Below, piece by piece: positions 50,519-61,870 of a DNA stretch of 64,000 nucleotides. Position 1 is the first letter of the stretch. Each line of letters begins with the position of its first letter. Both the position numbers and the translations under genes were made by a program. Origin of the DNA: Paulownia fortunei (taxonomy: Eukaryota > Streptophyta > Magnoliopsida > Lamiales > Paulowniaceae); contig CM033107.1 of the NCBI GenBank assembly GCA_019321725.1, positions 24,853,445-24,917,444 on the forward strand, in the 5' to 3' direction. The notes under the pieces are model-generated. The model worked only from the letters and a program-made list of their open reading frames with translations, was not told where the DNA came from and ran no database searches.

Positions 50519-51366
50519 GTAGTAATTGGTAGATTGCACACCGGAATTACACTTTCTTGAAATAATGCACTCTAAAAATGGATTTTTTTGTAGATTGCAC
50601 CCCAAAAATAAGATTAGTGTTGTACATTTTTGTCCCTTAACTTTATTTCCCTTCATTGTTTTTAATCACGTGAGTTTAGTGTGAGAATTAAGGGCAAAAT
50701 AAAAAGTCCATGTAAAATAGTTAAAAGTGAAAAAATGCTAATTGGAAGATTTTTTAACAATCCCAAACATATTGCTTCATCATTCAGCCCAAAGTTCTGC
50801 CTTCAATTCTTCCTCTTCTTCTCTCTCAATTTTTATCTCTAAAATGAAGAATTTTGAGTGTCTATGTTGAAGAATAAAAAATGGTGAGAATTTTGAGACA
50901 AGAAAATAACAATGAACAGGCATTTCATACACCCATAGGGATGTCAAGCTCCAGTGTAAGGTAATGTAATTTGCACTTTTGTTTTTCTCAATTGATATTG
51001 TTAAATATGTGATTTTGATTATCTTTATAGTGTACTATGATAATGAGCTTTATTTTTTATATGCAACAAAACAATGAGAACAATTTTTTATATTATTTTT
51101 TTGTTGTCATGACATGCTGGAAATTTTACTTAATTCAGAATGGGCCAAGAATATTTTGTTGTCTACTTTGTGGCCCTATTTACTAAATCATGGTTATTTG
51201 TTGCTAATTAAGAATAATGGTCCAAACATTGTCCTAATGTTCGGACCACATGGAGAAAAACAACTAATATTTTTATAATCAAGAAAGCAATTGATTGCAA
51301 TAACCAAGAAAAAATATTACAATCTTTATTTATAGTGTTTACTAGAAATATTCTTGAGTTGTATAA

Positions 51367-51391
51367 TATATATATATATATATATATATTT
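51367..51391. repeat. (TA)n microsatellite
   Basis: A run of about 12 TA dinucleotides about 165 bases before the transposase fragment. Confidence 0.9.
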
Positions 51392-51553
51392 TGTAATTAA
51401 CTCACTTGTATGAATGGAGTGATTTTATAATGTTAGTTTGATAATTTACTGCTACTACCTTAATTTAGATATTTATATATACTTCATTGTTAGCTACTAA
51501 CAGTCTATTTTTAAATTATTGCAGATAATGCAAGAATCTTATTTTACATCAAG

Positions 51554-52080
51554 ATGCATCGTTCTGGTTTATTCATGGACTTCAATGATAGATTTTATTT
51601 TGGTGGTAAAGTCAATTATTTTGATTTTTGTGATTTCAAAGAGATGAACTTAAAAGAACTATATTCCATGACTAGACAAATAGATCATAAAAATTGTTTG
51701 AGGTTTTATTACGGTATGATGATTGACAATTTGATTCTTATAATCCATGACGAGGATGCTAGGAATTTATTAAATTATGTGGATAGTGAAAGAGTAGTAT
51801 GCATATACATTAATCTATTTAATATGAATCAAACCAAAGTTATGGAAAGTTAAGTAGGATCTAATCCTTCATTGTTTAGAACAAGATTTGAAGATGTAGG
51901 GTGTAATCATGAAGATGAGGATGGGTTTGGCGTAGAGGGTGGCAAAATATGATTGATATACATTATGATTATGAATGATGCAGAGGATTGTCATAACATG
52001 AATTATTAAAATTATGAGGAAGCATGCCAAGATGATGAATTTGACATGATTAAAGTTGATGATGGGCCCCATAATTTTCT
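51554..52080 (+). pseudogene. Decayed MULE transposase N-terminal (PB1-like) fragment
   Basis: The open frame 51554-51853 encodes 99 residues with FYFGGKVNYFDFCDFKEMNL and a C-terminal ...VVCIYIN. This pattern matches the PB1-like N-terminal domain found in plant Mutator-like transposases (F-x-H/F-GG-K, then a -DYCD-x-DEMS-like segment). After the TAA the same frame continues with an acidic stretch (HEDEDGFG near 51908-51931) before a further stop, as expected of a broken longer protein. No MULE catalytic domain or SWIM finger follows. It is a remnant, bracketed by the two ~620-bp direct repeats. Confidence 0.65.
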
Positions 52081-52689
52081 CTCTCTCCAAAATGAATAAT
52101 TTATCATATAATTAATTGAATTTTTATTTGATTATTTTAAGTTTATTATCCTTAATTTTTATGAATTATCTTAAATTTGATTTTAGTTTTTCCTTTAAAA
52201 ATTCTAAGTGTATATCGTTAGTTTTAGCCTTGATTTTTTATTCGATTATTCTAAGTTTTTTTCTTTATTTTATGAATTAGTTTAAGTTTTAGCTACTATC
52301 AATTTATCATATATTATCCTAAGTGTATCATCCTAATATTTGGTATTGTATTTTATTTGATTATTTTAAATTTATTATCATAAAATTTTGTTTTTTTTAT
52401 TTTATGAAACATCTAGAGTTTGCTTTTGCTGTTATTATTTTAACTTTATTATATTCTAATTTCTTAAAATGATTTTATTTTTAATATTCAATTCATTTCA
52501 TGAGACACTCGGAACTTCAAAAAAATACCTTAAATTTTATTAAATTTAAGCCATTTTAATGTATATAACAATTAGATGAGAATGTGAAAAAGAATATTTT
52601 ATATCAATATTACATCAAGAAGTAATATTTCATATTCAACTAAAAATTAATTGTCAATCAAATATCATCATGATATTGATATTTTCCAT
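52062..52689 (+). repeat. ~620-bp direct repeat, right copy
   Basis: Same orientation and block order as 49901-50518, beginning ATGGGCCCCATAATTTTCTC and ending GATATTGATATTTTCCAT. The copies differ by scattered substitutions and short indels. They resemble LTRs in layout, but no primer-binding site, purine tract or 5-bp target duplication was found. Confidence 0.85.
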
Positions 52690-53729
52690 ATTGTAGCATT
52701 TCTCATTATGACAAAACCACAATTCTTACATCATAAAACAGTATTAGGTTACAAATCCCATTTCTCATACTTCAATTTGGCTTTTCAACTTCTTGCTAGA
52801 AAAAAGCAGTAGAAGCGCTTTCACAATTACTTATTTTAAATTCAAGCTGTATAAGCGCGAAGCTGGAAGTAGCTCGGATCAGTGTAAATAATTTTTTTCA
52901 ATAAAAGTTTTTTTTTTATGAATTTAATTGCAAAATCGATTATTTGCTATCCAAAAATCAGTCTACAGATATTATTTTGATTTACATCTCAAAGACAATT
53001 TACTTTCTCGGAACGTGCCTGAATAAGCTAAGGACATCACATGGGTTGGTCCTTCGTGGAACCATCGAGGACCTTCTAGAAGGAGACAAAAAAGATTTTG
53101 CATAAAATGAATTCGGTAAAGGTAATTGTCTTAATTTTAAGGTTTTATTTTGATTGGCTACCAAATTTTATCTTGAATGGCACGTAAATAATTTTTTTAA
53201 TATTTTTTATCTTATATTTCTAACAATAATTATTGAGAATTAGTGATATTATATTATTAATATAATTAAGGATAATTTTTTTAAAAAATAAGTTTTATTT
53301 TACAACATATTAAAAGAAGAATAGGGATTTGAGAGTTTTTTTTTTTCTTTTGAATAATAATTGATTTTTTTTTATTCAATAAGCTCATATCTTTTTCCGA
53401 TTCTTCTTCTTTTGCTTCGTTAGATTTTTTCATATTAGTTGAACTCAAAGATTAGTGCAGAAAACTCCAGTCCATTTTACAAACAACTGTAAATTCGATT
53501 GTTTTTATTCCAATAATCGAATTCTGCGACTGTCCTTTTAATTTCTTTTTTAATACATTGGATTTGGAATTTGAATAATAAAATCATTTTGTAAAGATAA
53601 CTTATATTTACATGGAACTACGAAAAGAGATAAATGCACCTAAAAATTAAAAACTCCCGTTACAAATTTAGGTTAATTCGACTATAAAAATTTAATTTAA
53701 GCCATAATACTTTGGGGATTCACTAATCA
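52690..53729. other. Intergenic AT-rich spacer before UGT copy 1
   Basis: No gene or clear element was recognised; poly-T runs lie at 52904-52917 and 53335-53350. The last part probably holds the 3' UTR of the leftward-reading glucosyltransferase copy. Confidence 0.5.
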
Positions 53730-55183
53730 CTACTGAACTTGCTTCGTTACATCTTGAATTAACCTCGTCACATTCAGGTAAGATGAACCTCCTTTTTCCA
53801 CCGCATTGATTGCCATTTTTGCAAGTTCTTCAGCTCTTTTTCTTCTCTTAATTCCATCTTCACTTTCATCCATCAGGTTCTCAATGGCATTTTTCACTTG
53901 ATCCCACTTGACCAAATCTCCACTTTGCTCAGAATTCATGCAACCCTCAACCCCAACTCGGACTCCAATCCCCAACACATTTACAATGAATTTCTCATTG
54001 TAAAATTGTTCGGCAAACATAGGCCAAGTGATCATTGGCACACCGGCACATACCCCTTCCAGGGTCGAGTTCCAACCACAGTGTGTCAAGAAACCTCCAA
54101 CCGACGGATGGGACAATATCAGGACTTGTGGCGCCCATCCTCGTATCACCAGGCCTCTTCCTCTAACTCTTTCATCGAATCTCTCTTCTGCCAACCAATT
54201 CTCCACTTCTGCTGAATAGTCCTGCTTTCTGATGATCCAAATGAATGGGAAATTTGATGCTTCCAAACCCAAACCAATCTCTTTTATCTGTGGTATAGAG
54301 ATACGGCAAAGGCTTCCGAAACATGCATAAATGACAGACTTTGGTTTCATTGAGTCGAGCCACGTTAGGCAATAATGCTCATCAATTGCGGCCTTGTTTC
54401 CTCTACTAGACCTCTCGGAAAGTTCCTTGTTACAGAGAGAAACAGGGCCAATGCACCAAACTTTTCCTCTTTCCTTTTTGCATCCCTCCAGGTACCAGGG
54501 CTCCAATTCCTCAAAACTGTTCACCACAGTACCCTGTGCTGAATCCCGGGCCTGTTTTATCTGGTCTATAATCTCTTTAAAACCATCTAAACCTTTTGTC
54601 ATGGTTTTAGGCAACTGGGCTTTAGTAAATTCAATTTTATGAGGTATATCCGGCACCATGAATGGTTCCGAATCTGAAACTACACTTTCTTGAACATCAG
54701 CTTGAGAAAGGTTGTGAGAACACAAGAGAGTGAAACAGGATACCGTTTCAAAATTGTACCTGGGGATCTTGAATTTTTCAGCAACTTTCTGTGTCCAAGG
54801 AATTGCGCTGGTGGAAATGATGCAGTTCGGCTTCGGTTCCAATTCTTGGATAAGTTTTTCCAGGGGGCCTTCATCATCTCACATGCCCGGAAAAATTTCC
54901 TGGTTAATTCCAGGGAGTTAAGCGCATCCAAATTCTCACATCCATCAGGCAGTCCAGCTTCCTGACATGGAAATTCAATGGGAATCATTTGGATTTTCAG
55001 ATTTTGAGCCTTGGAATTGTCGATTACCCCTTTGTATCTGATGGCATTGAGGGGCGTGGTGACGATGGAAACAAACACGCCGCGTCGGGCAACTAATTTG
55101 GCAAAATCTGTCAGGGGAATGATATGGCTCTGGGACATTAAAGGGACTAAGAGGAAGTGAAGCTGCTCAATTTTGAGAGCCAT
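53730..55183 (-). pseudogene. UGT73C-like glycosyltransferase with a single frameshift
   Basis: Two overlapping minus-strand frames make one UGT: the N-terminal part from ATG 55183 to about 54865, then the rest in another frame to the stop at 53730. They join if one base is missing from a run of five G (plus strand) at 54863-54867. Otherwise the gene is intact, intronless like other UGT73 genes, and would encode ~484 residues. It has the acceptor-side MSQSHIIPLTD with the catalytic histidine, and a complete PSPG sugar-donor box from WAPQVLILSHPSVGG to MFAEQ. Where UGTs normally carry the catalytic Asp, it reads CIISTS. It is a tandem copy of the gene at 61871-63343. With only one lesion, in a homopolymer, this is either a very young pseudogene or an assembly error. 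Confidence 0.85.
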
Positions 55184-55220
55184 GGAAGCAATGGTTGATG
55201 AGAAAGAGAAATTATTACGG

Positions 55221-55230
55221 GTTTATATAA
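55221..55230 (-). promoter_or_regulatory. TATA box of UGT copy 1
   Basis: TTATATAAAC on the gene strand, about 40 bases upstream of the ATG, implying a very short leader. It shows that the core promoter of the frameshifted copy still looks intact. Confidence 0.45.
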
Positions 55231-55472
55231 CAGGGATATGAAGTTTAATTACACGATGATTCAGTATCAAAACCCACGGGGGCAGCATTAATGGAGCATT
55301 AATTGGATGAGAAGGGGACAAGGAAAAGGTTCTAGAAGAGATGTCAATATAATGGGGAATTATTACATACTCCGATTTTATTTATTTTACCGACCATCCT
55401 TCCATCCCTTGCATAGATAGATAGTGGAGGGTGAAAAAATCAATACACCAATCATTATACTTAAATTTATTG

Positions 55473-55675
55473 GAATCATACAACACACCTAATGTTATCT
55501 GATTTTGACTGATTTCTTTAATATAATTTTAAATAGTTAGAATTGATATTACTCTTCTTACATCATAATGAAAGAATCATATAACACCCCTAATTTTATC
55601 TGATTTTGACTGATTTATTTAATATAATTTTAAATAGTTAGAATTGATATTACTCTTCTTACGTGATAATGAAAG
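55473..55675. repeat. 101-bp tandem duplication
   Basis: GAATCAT starts at 55473 and 55574; each copy contains TTATCTGATTTTGACTGATT and TTAGAATTGATATTACTCTT. The copies differ at only a few positions, so the event is recent. It lies about 300 bp upstream of UGT copy 1. Confidence 0.9.
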
Positions 55676-55834
55676 AATTTGGAGTGATTAAGGAAGAAAG
55701 TGACCTGGACATTATTTTTCCTGCTTAGGTAATCCATCTTTTTAGCCAAGGGTTCACTCATTTTTTGATTTGCTTAACTTTGACCAACCTCCATCACATA
55801 TGTAAGATTATTGATTTGAGCTATAGTCATTATT

Positions 55835-56054
55835 TTTATAATCGAATTGGTAATTAAATCGATTTTATTATCAATTTGTGGTTCAATCGATCGGACTGAT
55901 TCAATTGATTTAATAAAAATTAATTATATTTTTTTAATTATATTATGTGGAATTATAATATAATAGATTAATTATTGTGTATTATATTTTATAAATATAA
56001 AAATATAAATAATCAACTAAAAAATCCATCTAACAAAATTCAAAATCTAATAAC

Positions 56055-56086
<32 letters not shown>

Positions 56087-56315
56087 ATCAAATATCAATT
56101 TTAAAGTTTAAACTTCTTCAAAAAAAAAAAGATACAAAAAAACACCAAAAAAAAGAACAAAATCAATTCTGAACGATTTTTGAATCAGTTCTCGATCGAT
56201 TTTAATCAATTTTGATCGATTAAACCTCATTTTTTTATTTTCGATAGCTAATCAGATCAAATCAATAACTGATTTTCGATCGAACCTTTCGATTCAATCC
56301 AGTTCTAAAAACAAT
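55835..56315 (-). repeat. Dispersed AT-rich repeat, copy 4 (inverted)
   Basis: Reads in the opposite direction to the copies at 5150, 7695 and 24967: CGATCGGACTGATTCAATTG on the left, an AT core with TTATATTTTATAAATA, an (AC)n(AT)n tract at 56057-56087, and TTTTGATCGATT / CGATCGAACC on the right. The match is block-wise rather than base-perfect. Confidence 0.5.
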
Positions 56316-56319
56316 AGTT

Positions 56320-59300
56320 ATAGCTATGTAATTTTAAATGGTTGGAGGAAGTTTGGCAGTATAAAGATTCTCCAGCTTAGAGCTGTGTGGGTGGGCTGGG
56401 TATGAGCCACAGGTGACTATCGCCTTGGATTTCTCCATGCAGTGGTCCTTTTAGAAGCTTCTACAGTGATGAGGAAAGATAGATTACCAACCCAGCGAGG
56501 GAAGGCAGATTAACTAACCTACTTCATATATTTTATTAAATTCGACTTTTAAATTTATTAGCACAATAGTTCATGAAAGTTGAAATAGGTTACTTAGTTG
56601 CAATGTATGATGCATATGTTTTCAACAAAGTTATAAATATTTCTTATTCTACTTATGTCGTGATACACAAACGAATTTAAAAAAAATAGATTGAGGACCG
56701 ATATTTAATTTTAATAGATACAAAAATATTTTTTTATTTTTTAAGAGGGTAAAATTTAAAATTTAATAAATTTATATATAAAATCTATACTAAAACTAGA
56801 ATTTTATTGATATCTGCTCCTGCCAGTCTTATGCGTTTTCGCTGTCATCATGAAAATAATATCTTTTTTTATGATAATAATTATTTTTTTATTAATATTT
56901 AAATAATTATAATGCAAGAAAAATGCTATTTATCATTTATTCAATCTTAACCATAATTTTCAGGTCCCTTTGATAAAATGATTAAATGGGTCCATTTACA
57001 TATATTATATCCCAAGTCTTGTGCATAAATTGGAGGGGAGGAAAATAAGATGCAATAAAAACTAATTTTACCTTAAACGTAATTTATTACTGAAAAGTGT
57101 GGTAAGACTTCGACCAATTACACACTAAGCATAACGTAATTAGATAAACTTATATCAACTTAATTATTTGAACTGTGTGTGTATTAATGACATTAATTAT
57201 TAAGATTGTTTTTTTCGTAAAACAAGAAACGTGAGCGTGTCACTAATACGGTGTTAGTTGTTGGTCCTGACTTGTTAACGTAGCGAAGACGTTCTAGAAG
57301 CATGCAAAATTCTGGCATCATATCAGTGGTCACAGCCAGAAAACGTGTTTTTGGCCATCTTATCAGTTTTGTCCGTTACAATGTATGTTGATTAGATGTA
57401 TCAAATAAAATATTTAATATTAATTTTATGCAATCAATATATATATACGAGTAACATAGATTTAACCGAATCCTTCGAAATTTGGATGATTGCGTAGTAG
57501 TGTTCGTATGCTATTTCCTTTGCTTTTCCTTTTTTTTTTTTTTTTGTTTTTTTCCTGCAGTTGATCGGTAGTCGTTAGTGTATGCACTATTTCTCCCAAA
57601 ATATATTGACGTGGTCAATTCTATTAACTAGCACTTGGAGCAACGAACAAACTTGATGATAATAATAATAATTAGTATTAAAAACAATCAGTAGATATAA
57701 AATATTGTATAAAAAGTAGTAATGAAAATATAAAAAAAATATAATTCGTCATTCGGTATGACTCGATAAAACAAAACTAAAAATCAAATTCAAATTGAAT
57801 ATATTTTTTTTTATAAAAATAAAAATTAAATATCGAGTTAAGTTTTTATTCGATATGGTGCGGAATGAATTTTTGATTTGGTTCAGTTTCATAGTATTAT
57901 TGATTGTAATCCTCCTATCCTTGAGTAGATAAATTAATTGTCAACTTTTTTTTTTTAAAAAAAAACCCTCTACTATAAACATGAATTTAACATTTTCAAT
58001 TTCAATAAGAATTCGAAAAATAATATCTAAAAAACAATATATTAAATAATTAATTTTCATTTAAAAATTTCTATTAAGTAGTAATTTTGTCATTTAGAAT
58101 AATTTCATTCAATTTCTACTATTTATTTTTAACTATCAATTATATGATTTGAATAAAGCAAGTAATGACTATTTTATTATTTTTCTTATTACTTATTGAT
58201 ACCAAACATAGAAAATGTTATACTAATATTATTATTTTTCTATTATTATTTAATTTCTAAATTTATTTAACTCCAGCCTAATTTCATGCTTACACACCAA
58301 CTCATTTTAAGAGCAATACGTGTACCTTGATGCCTTCCTGGGATTTTAAATGGCAAAGAGCAAAACAAGATATGATTTTGAAGTTCGATCGAAACTTTTT
58401 TTGTTCCTCACCAATCGAATAATTTTGAAGTTGGCTCGAAGTTGCCTGCAGCCCCTGACGCCCATTGATAGAGAAAATTGGAACTAATTGTTAAAGAGAA
58501 AGAGTGGGTGAGTGAAATATAGGACGATCATTTATCAAATTGAAATTGGAGTTCATCTCTAATTGGTAAAAGTTATTAATGATGAGTTGATGGGTCCAAT
58601 TTATAATCGATTTAGACGATTTCAGAGTTTGATCACGGGTTCGAAATCGTCCGATGGATTGGATTACCCCAATTTATAACCGGCCCTAAAACATGGGTTC
58701 CAACCCCAATGATTCTAACTCTCAATTTATTTTTATTTTTTTTGTATTTTTGCCTATAAAAATATTTTCTCCTTTTTATTTTTTTTTTCATATTTTTACA
58801 TTATCAACTCTTAATTCTCTATTCTCAATTATTCATTTTTCAATACTATATTGTATATTATATATTATTTTAATTATTTCATTAACTCATTTTTCATATT
58901 TTATTTTTTTATTTTTAATTATTTATTTTTTAATTTAAATTCAAACTCTTTTTTATTTTTAATTGTATAATTTAAATTTTAGTTAATATTTTTTTAAAAA
59001 AATTAAGTTTAAACTTTAAGATTTCAAGTTGATCATTTTTTTATTTTTTTAAATTTATTATAATTAAAATATTTGATAATTTAAATTTTAGGTAATAATA
59101 TTTTTGATCAAATTTAAGTTAAAAATATTTCATTAAGTTTAAAAATTAATAATATATTTTTAAAAAATTTAAGTTCAAAAATTTTTAAATTAAAAAAAAA
59201 AATTCAAGAGTCAGAATTGGAATCGATCGGTCAATTTTGAAATTAAAACTGAAACTCGCCTTGCCGATTATGATTTATGTGAAAATTCTAACCCTTAAAA

Positions 59301-60406
59301 CGGAGAGTTTCAAATCGAAATTTCAAAACGCGTCAATTTCAAAAGTATAGTCGAGCTCTAGTGGAGTAGTTGGATGGGCATGGAATTTCAGAGAGGTGGT
59401 AGGTTGTGATGGTGGTGGGAGAGTAAGCAAAAAGGAGAAAGAACAAAAAAGAAAAGACAAAAAAAAAACAAAAAAAAAAAAAACAATGGAATTAATTTAT
59501 TTTTTTTCAATTTTTTGTTAGTTGGACGGCCATGTCCGGACGACAAGTTCACATGGCTTATTTTTTCCACCTCAACCTTAATTTTAGCTCACGTAGCTTC
59601 TATTGGTACACATAATTATAATCCATCTAAAAATTAAAAATTTTCAAATTGAGCGAGTAAGGTGACCATCACATGCCAATTACTTAGTTTGATTTTCTTT
59701 TCAATGGACATTTTTTTCAAATATTTTACTATTAGGAAGGCCCAAAATTGTATTTGGGACATGTCCTTTCAATTGAGAATATCAATCAACTGATGCTGGT
59801 CGTAAACCAACCTCCTATCTTCCCTCTTTGTTGTTTATGTTACACAGATGGGGAGTCCCTCAAATATGCACAAATGGATACGCGTAAACACAGTGTGCAA
59901 GAAAAGGGAAATCATAACCAAATGCATTCATGTGTAAAACAAATTCAAATTTGTGCAAAATAATGAAACCCATTCGTGAAATGCAGTTTCAACGTTAATC
60001 GGGTAAAAACGTCGGATTGGGTCTTCAGTGTCGGGAGGTATTGCAGTAAATTTTGGGTTACTTGTGGCTGTGATGCAAAAAGGACTGTGGATTAGACAAA
60101 ATGAGAGAGAAATTCTAATTTCAACTTCCTGGAAATTGTCGAATTGGTTGTCTTTTCATTCTTTAATCACTTCACACGTCATTAATTGATACTGATGATA
60201 TGCTGCGGCAAAATTGTAACCAGAACATGTAGTCAATATATATAATACAGTGGGATCCACTCTAACAAGCTAATATATTAATTCAACACAAATAAATAAC
60301 ATATACATGTGGACCCTATCACTTCAAAATTTATGCCTTTTTTTATTCGTAAATTCTAGAAATAATGATAGTGAAAAGACATAAAAAAATACAATCACAT
60401 TCTCAA

Positions 60407-60437
<31 letters not shown>

Positions 60438-61360
60438 TTAAATTAAAATTCATTTATTTAAATATATTTTCTCTTTTTATACGAAATTCGATACAAAAAT
60501 GAAAAACCTCGTTACAAGTACACTATTTTCAAATTCTAGACTCGAACCAAAAATTTTCTTTTCAAAAAATTATAAATTAATAATTTTAAAATTCTACTAT
60601 CGTATATACAGGACTAATTTTACCACTTCAAATTACAAAGTCAATTTTGCAATTAATCCTTCTTCCTTCTTTAAATTATCTAATTCTTCAACTTCCAAGA
60701 GAAGATAAAAAGACTTGTCGTGCCACAATGATTTTCTGGCATTGGAACGGAAAATTTAGTGCAAAAAATAGGGGCTGTTACATAGTAATAGTTTTGAGCA
60801 GTTAAGATTATAATTTAGGACGGTTTTCATGGGATATTTCTTATTAACAGGACATTTTTGTAAATTAAAAGAGTGACAGACCAGAGTTAGTTTCTTGGGA
60901 TCTTCGGCCTTAATAAATACTCTAAATAATGACAAAACTGTGGATACACTGTTATTATTAATAATTAATAACTAAAGAATTATGTATAGTATGCTAATTA
61001 TTATTGACATTACATATTGATATAAATTGGTTATTATTGTCAAACAGTAGTATTAGAATTTTGTAGTAATACATTTATAATGATAATTTAATGATAACAA
61101 ATTTTTATGGTCATTATACATGTGTCTTTTCACTTATAAGAACTTAAAAACAATTCATACAATTATTAAGCGAAATCGTTCTTATAATGATTTTAGAGCA
61201 ATTATAATAGATGGAACCATGGGACTCGGGCCAGTACATTTGATCAGGATCCTTACTCTACTCCATTATTCAACCACCAATGTATATCAGAACTTCCAAA
61301 TAAAATATAGTGCGTCTTGTAATTTTTTTTTTTTCAAGATTTTTTATTAATTAGCATTTG
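56320..61360. other. Intergenic region between the two UGT copies
   Basis: About 5 kb without a supportable gene. It includes long T-rich tracts (57530-57555, 58700-58960), an (AT)n microsatellite at 60411-60437 and strongly AT-biased DNA at 58700-59220 whose open frame is low complexity. A diverged patch near 57725-57910 (ATTCGGTATGACTCG / GATTTGGTTCAGTTTC) may be a further relative of the dispersed repeat. Confidence 0.5.
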
Positions 61361-61404
61361 TCCATTAATGAAGTACTATTGCGACAGGTCTTTTAAGTGC
61401 CTTT

Positions 61405-61610
61405 TCTATATCTGCCACTACAGACATAGAGGGTTCACGGGAGCAATCACAAAACTAGACGTGGATTCAATTTCCAAAGAACTACGGGAAGAAACAGATG
61501 CCTTAATTTTTAATAAATTCTATATCTGCCACTACATATATAGAAAGTTCACGGGAACAATCACAAAAATAGAAGTGGATTCATTTGCATAAGAATTACA
61601 GGAAGAAACA
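61405..61610. repeat. 114-bp tandem duplication
   Basis: TCTATATCTGCCACTACA starts at 61405 and 61519. Both copies contain GTTCACGGGANCAATCACAA, then AGTGGATTCA-like and GGAAGAAACA blocks. It lies just beyond the 3' end of UGT copy 2. Both copies share an open frame, but no protein family was recognised. Confidence 0.85.
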
Positions 61611-61870
61611 AAAGAAAAAGTGGGCAACTTAAATAGTCATTATTTGATGATGGTCATAGCTAAAAAGACTGAAATATACTTATGACACGCTAATTGAGAA
61701 AATACAGTGCTTGGCTTGTAAAACATGAAGTTACTGGGAAATCCTATAATGAACAGTGTGTTTTGATTCACTGTTGGCCCATGAATCATATGGGATAAGA
61801 GTTTTCCACTTCTCTTGAACGAAGGGTATTGAATAAATCGGGACAACCCCAAGAATTACATGTAGATTTA

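Noticed and set aside
49901..52689. Pair of direct repeats considered as an intact LTR retrotransposon
   Set aside because: No primer-binding site, no polypurine tract, no 5-bp target duplication and no gag-pol; the interior resembles a MULE fragment.
58693..58938. 81-codon hydrophobic frame
   Set aside because: Extreme T-rich low complexity (Phe/Ile/Leu runs); no gene signal.
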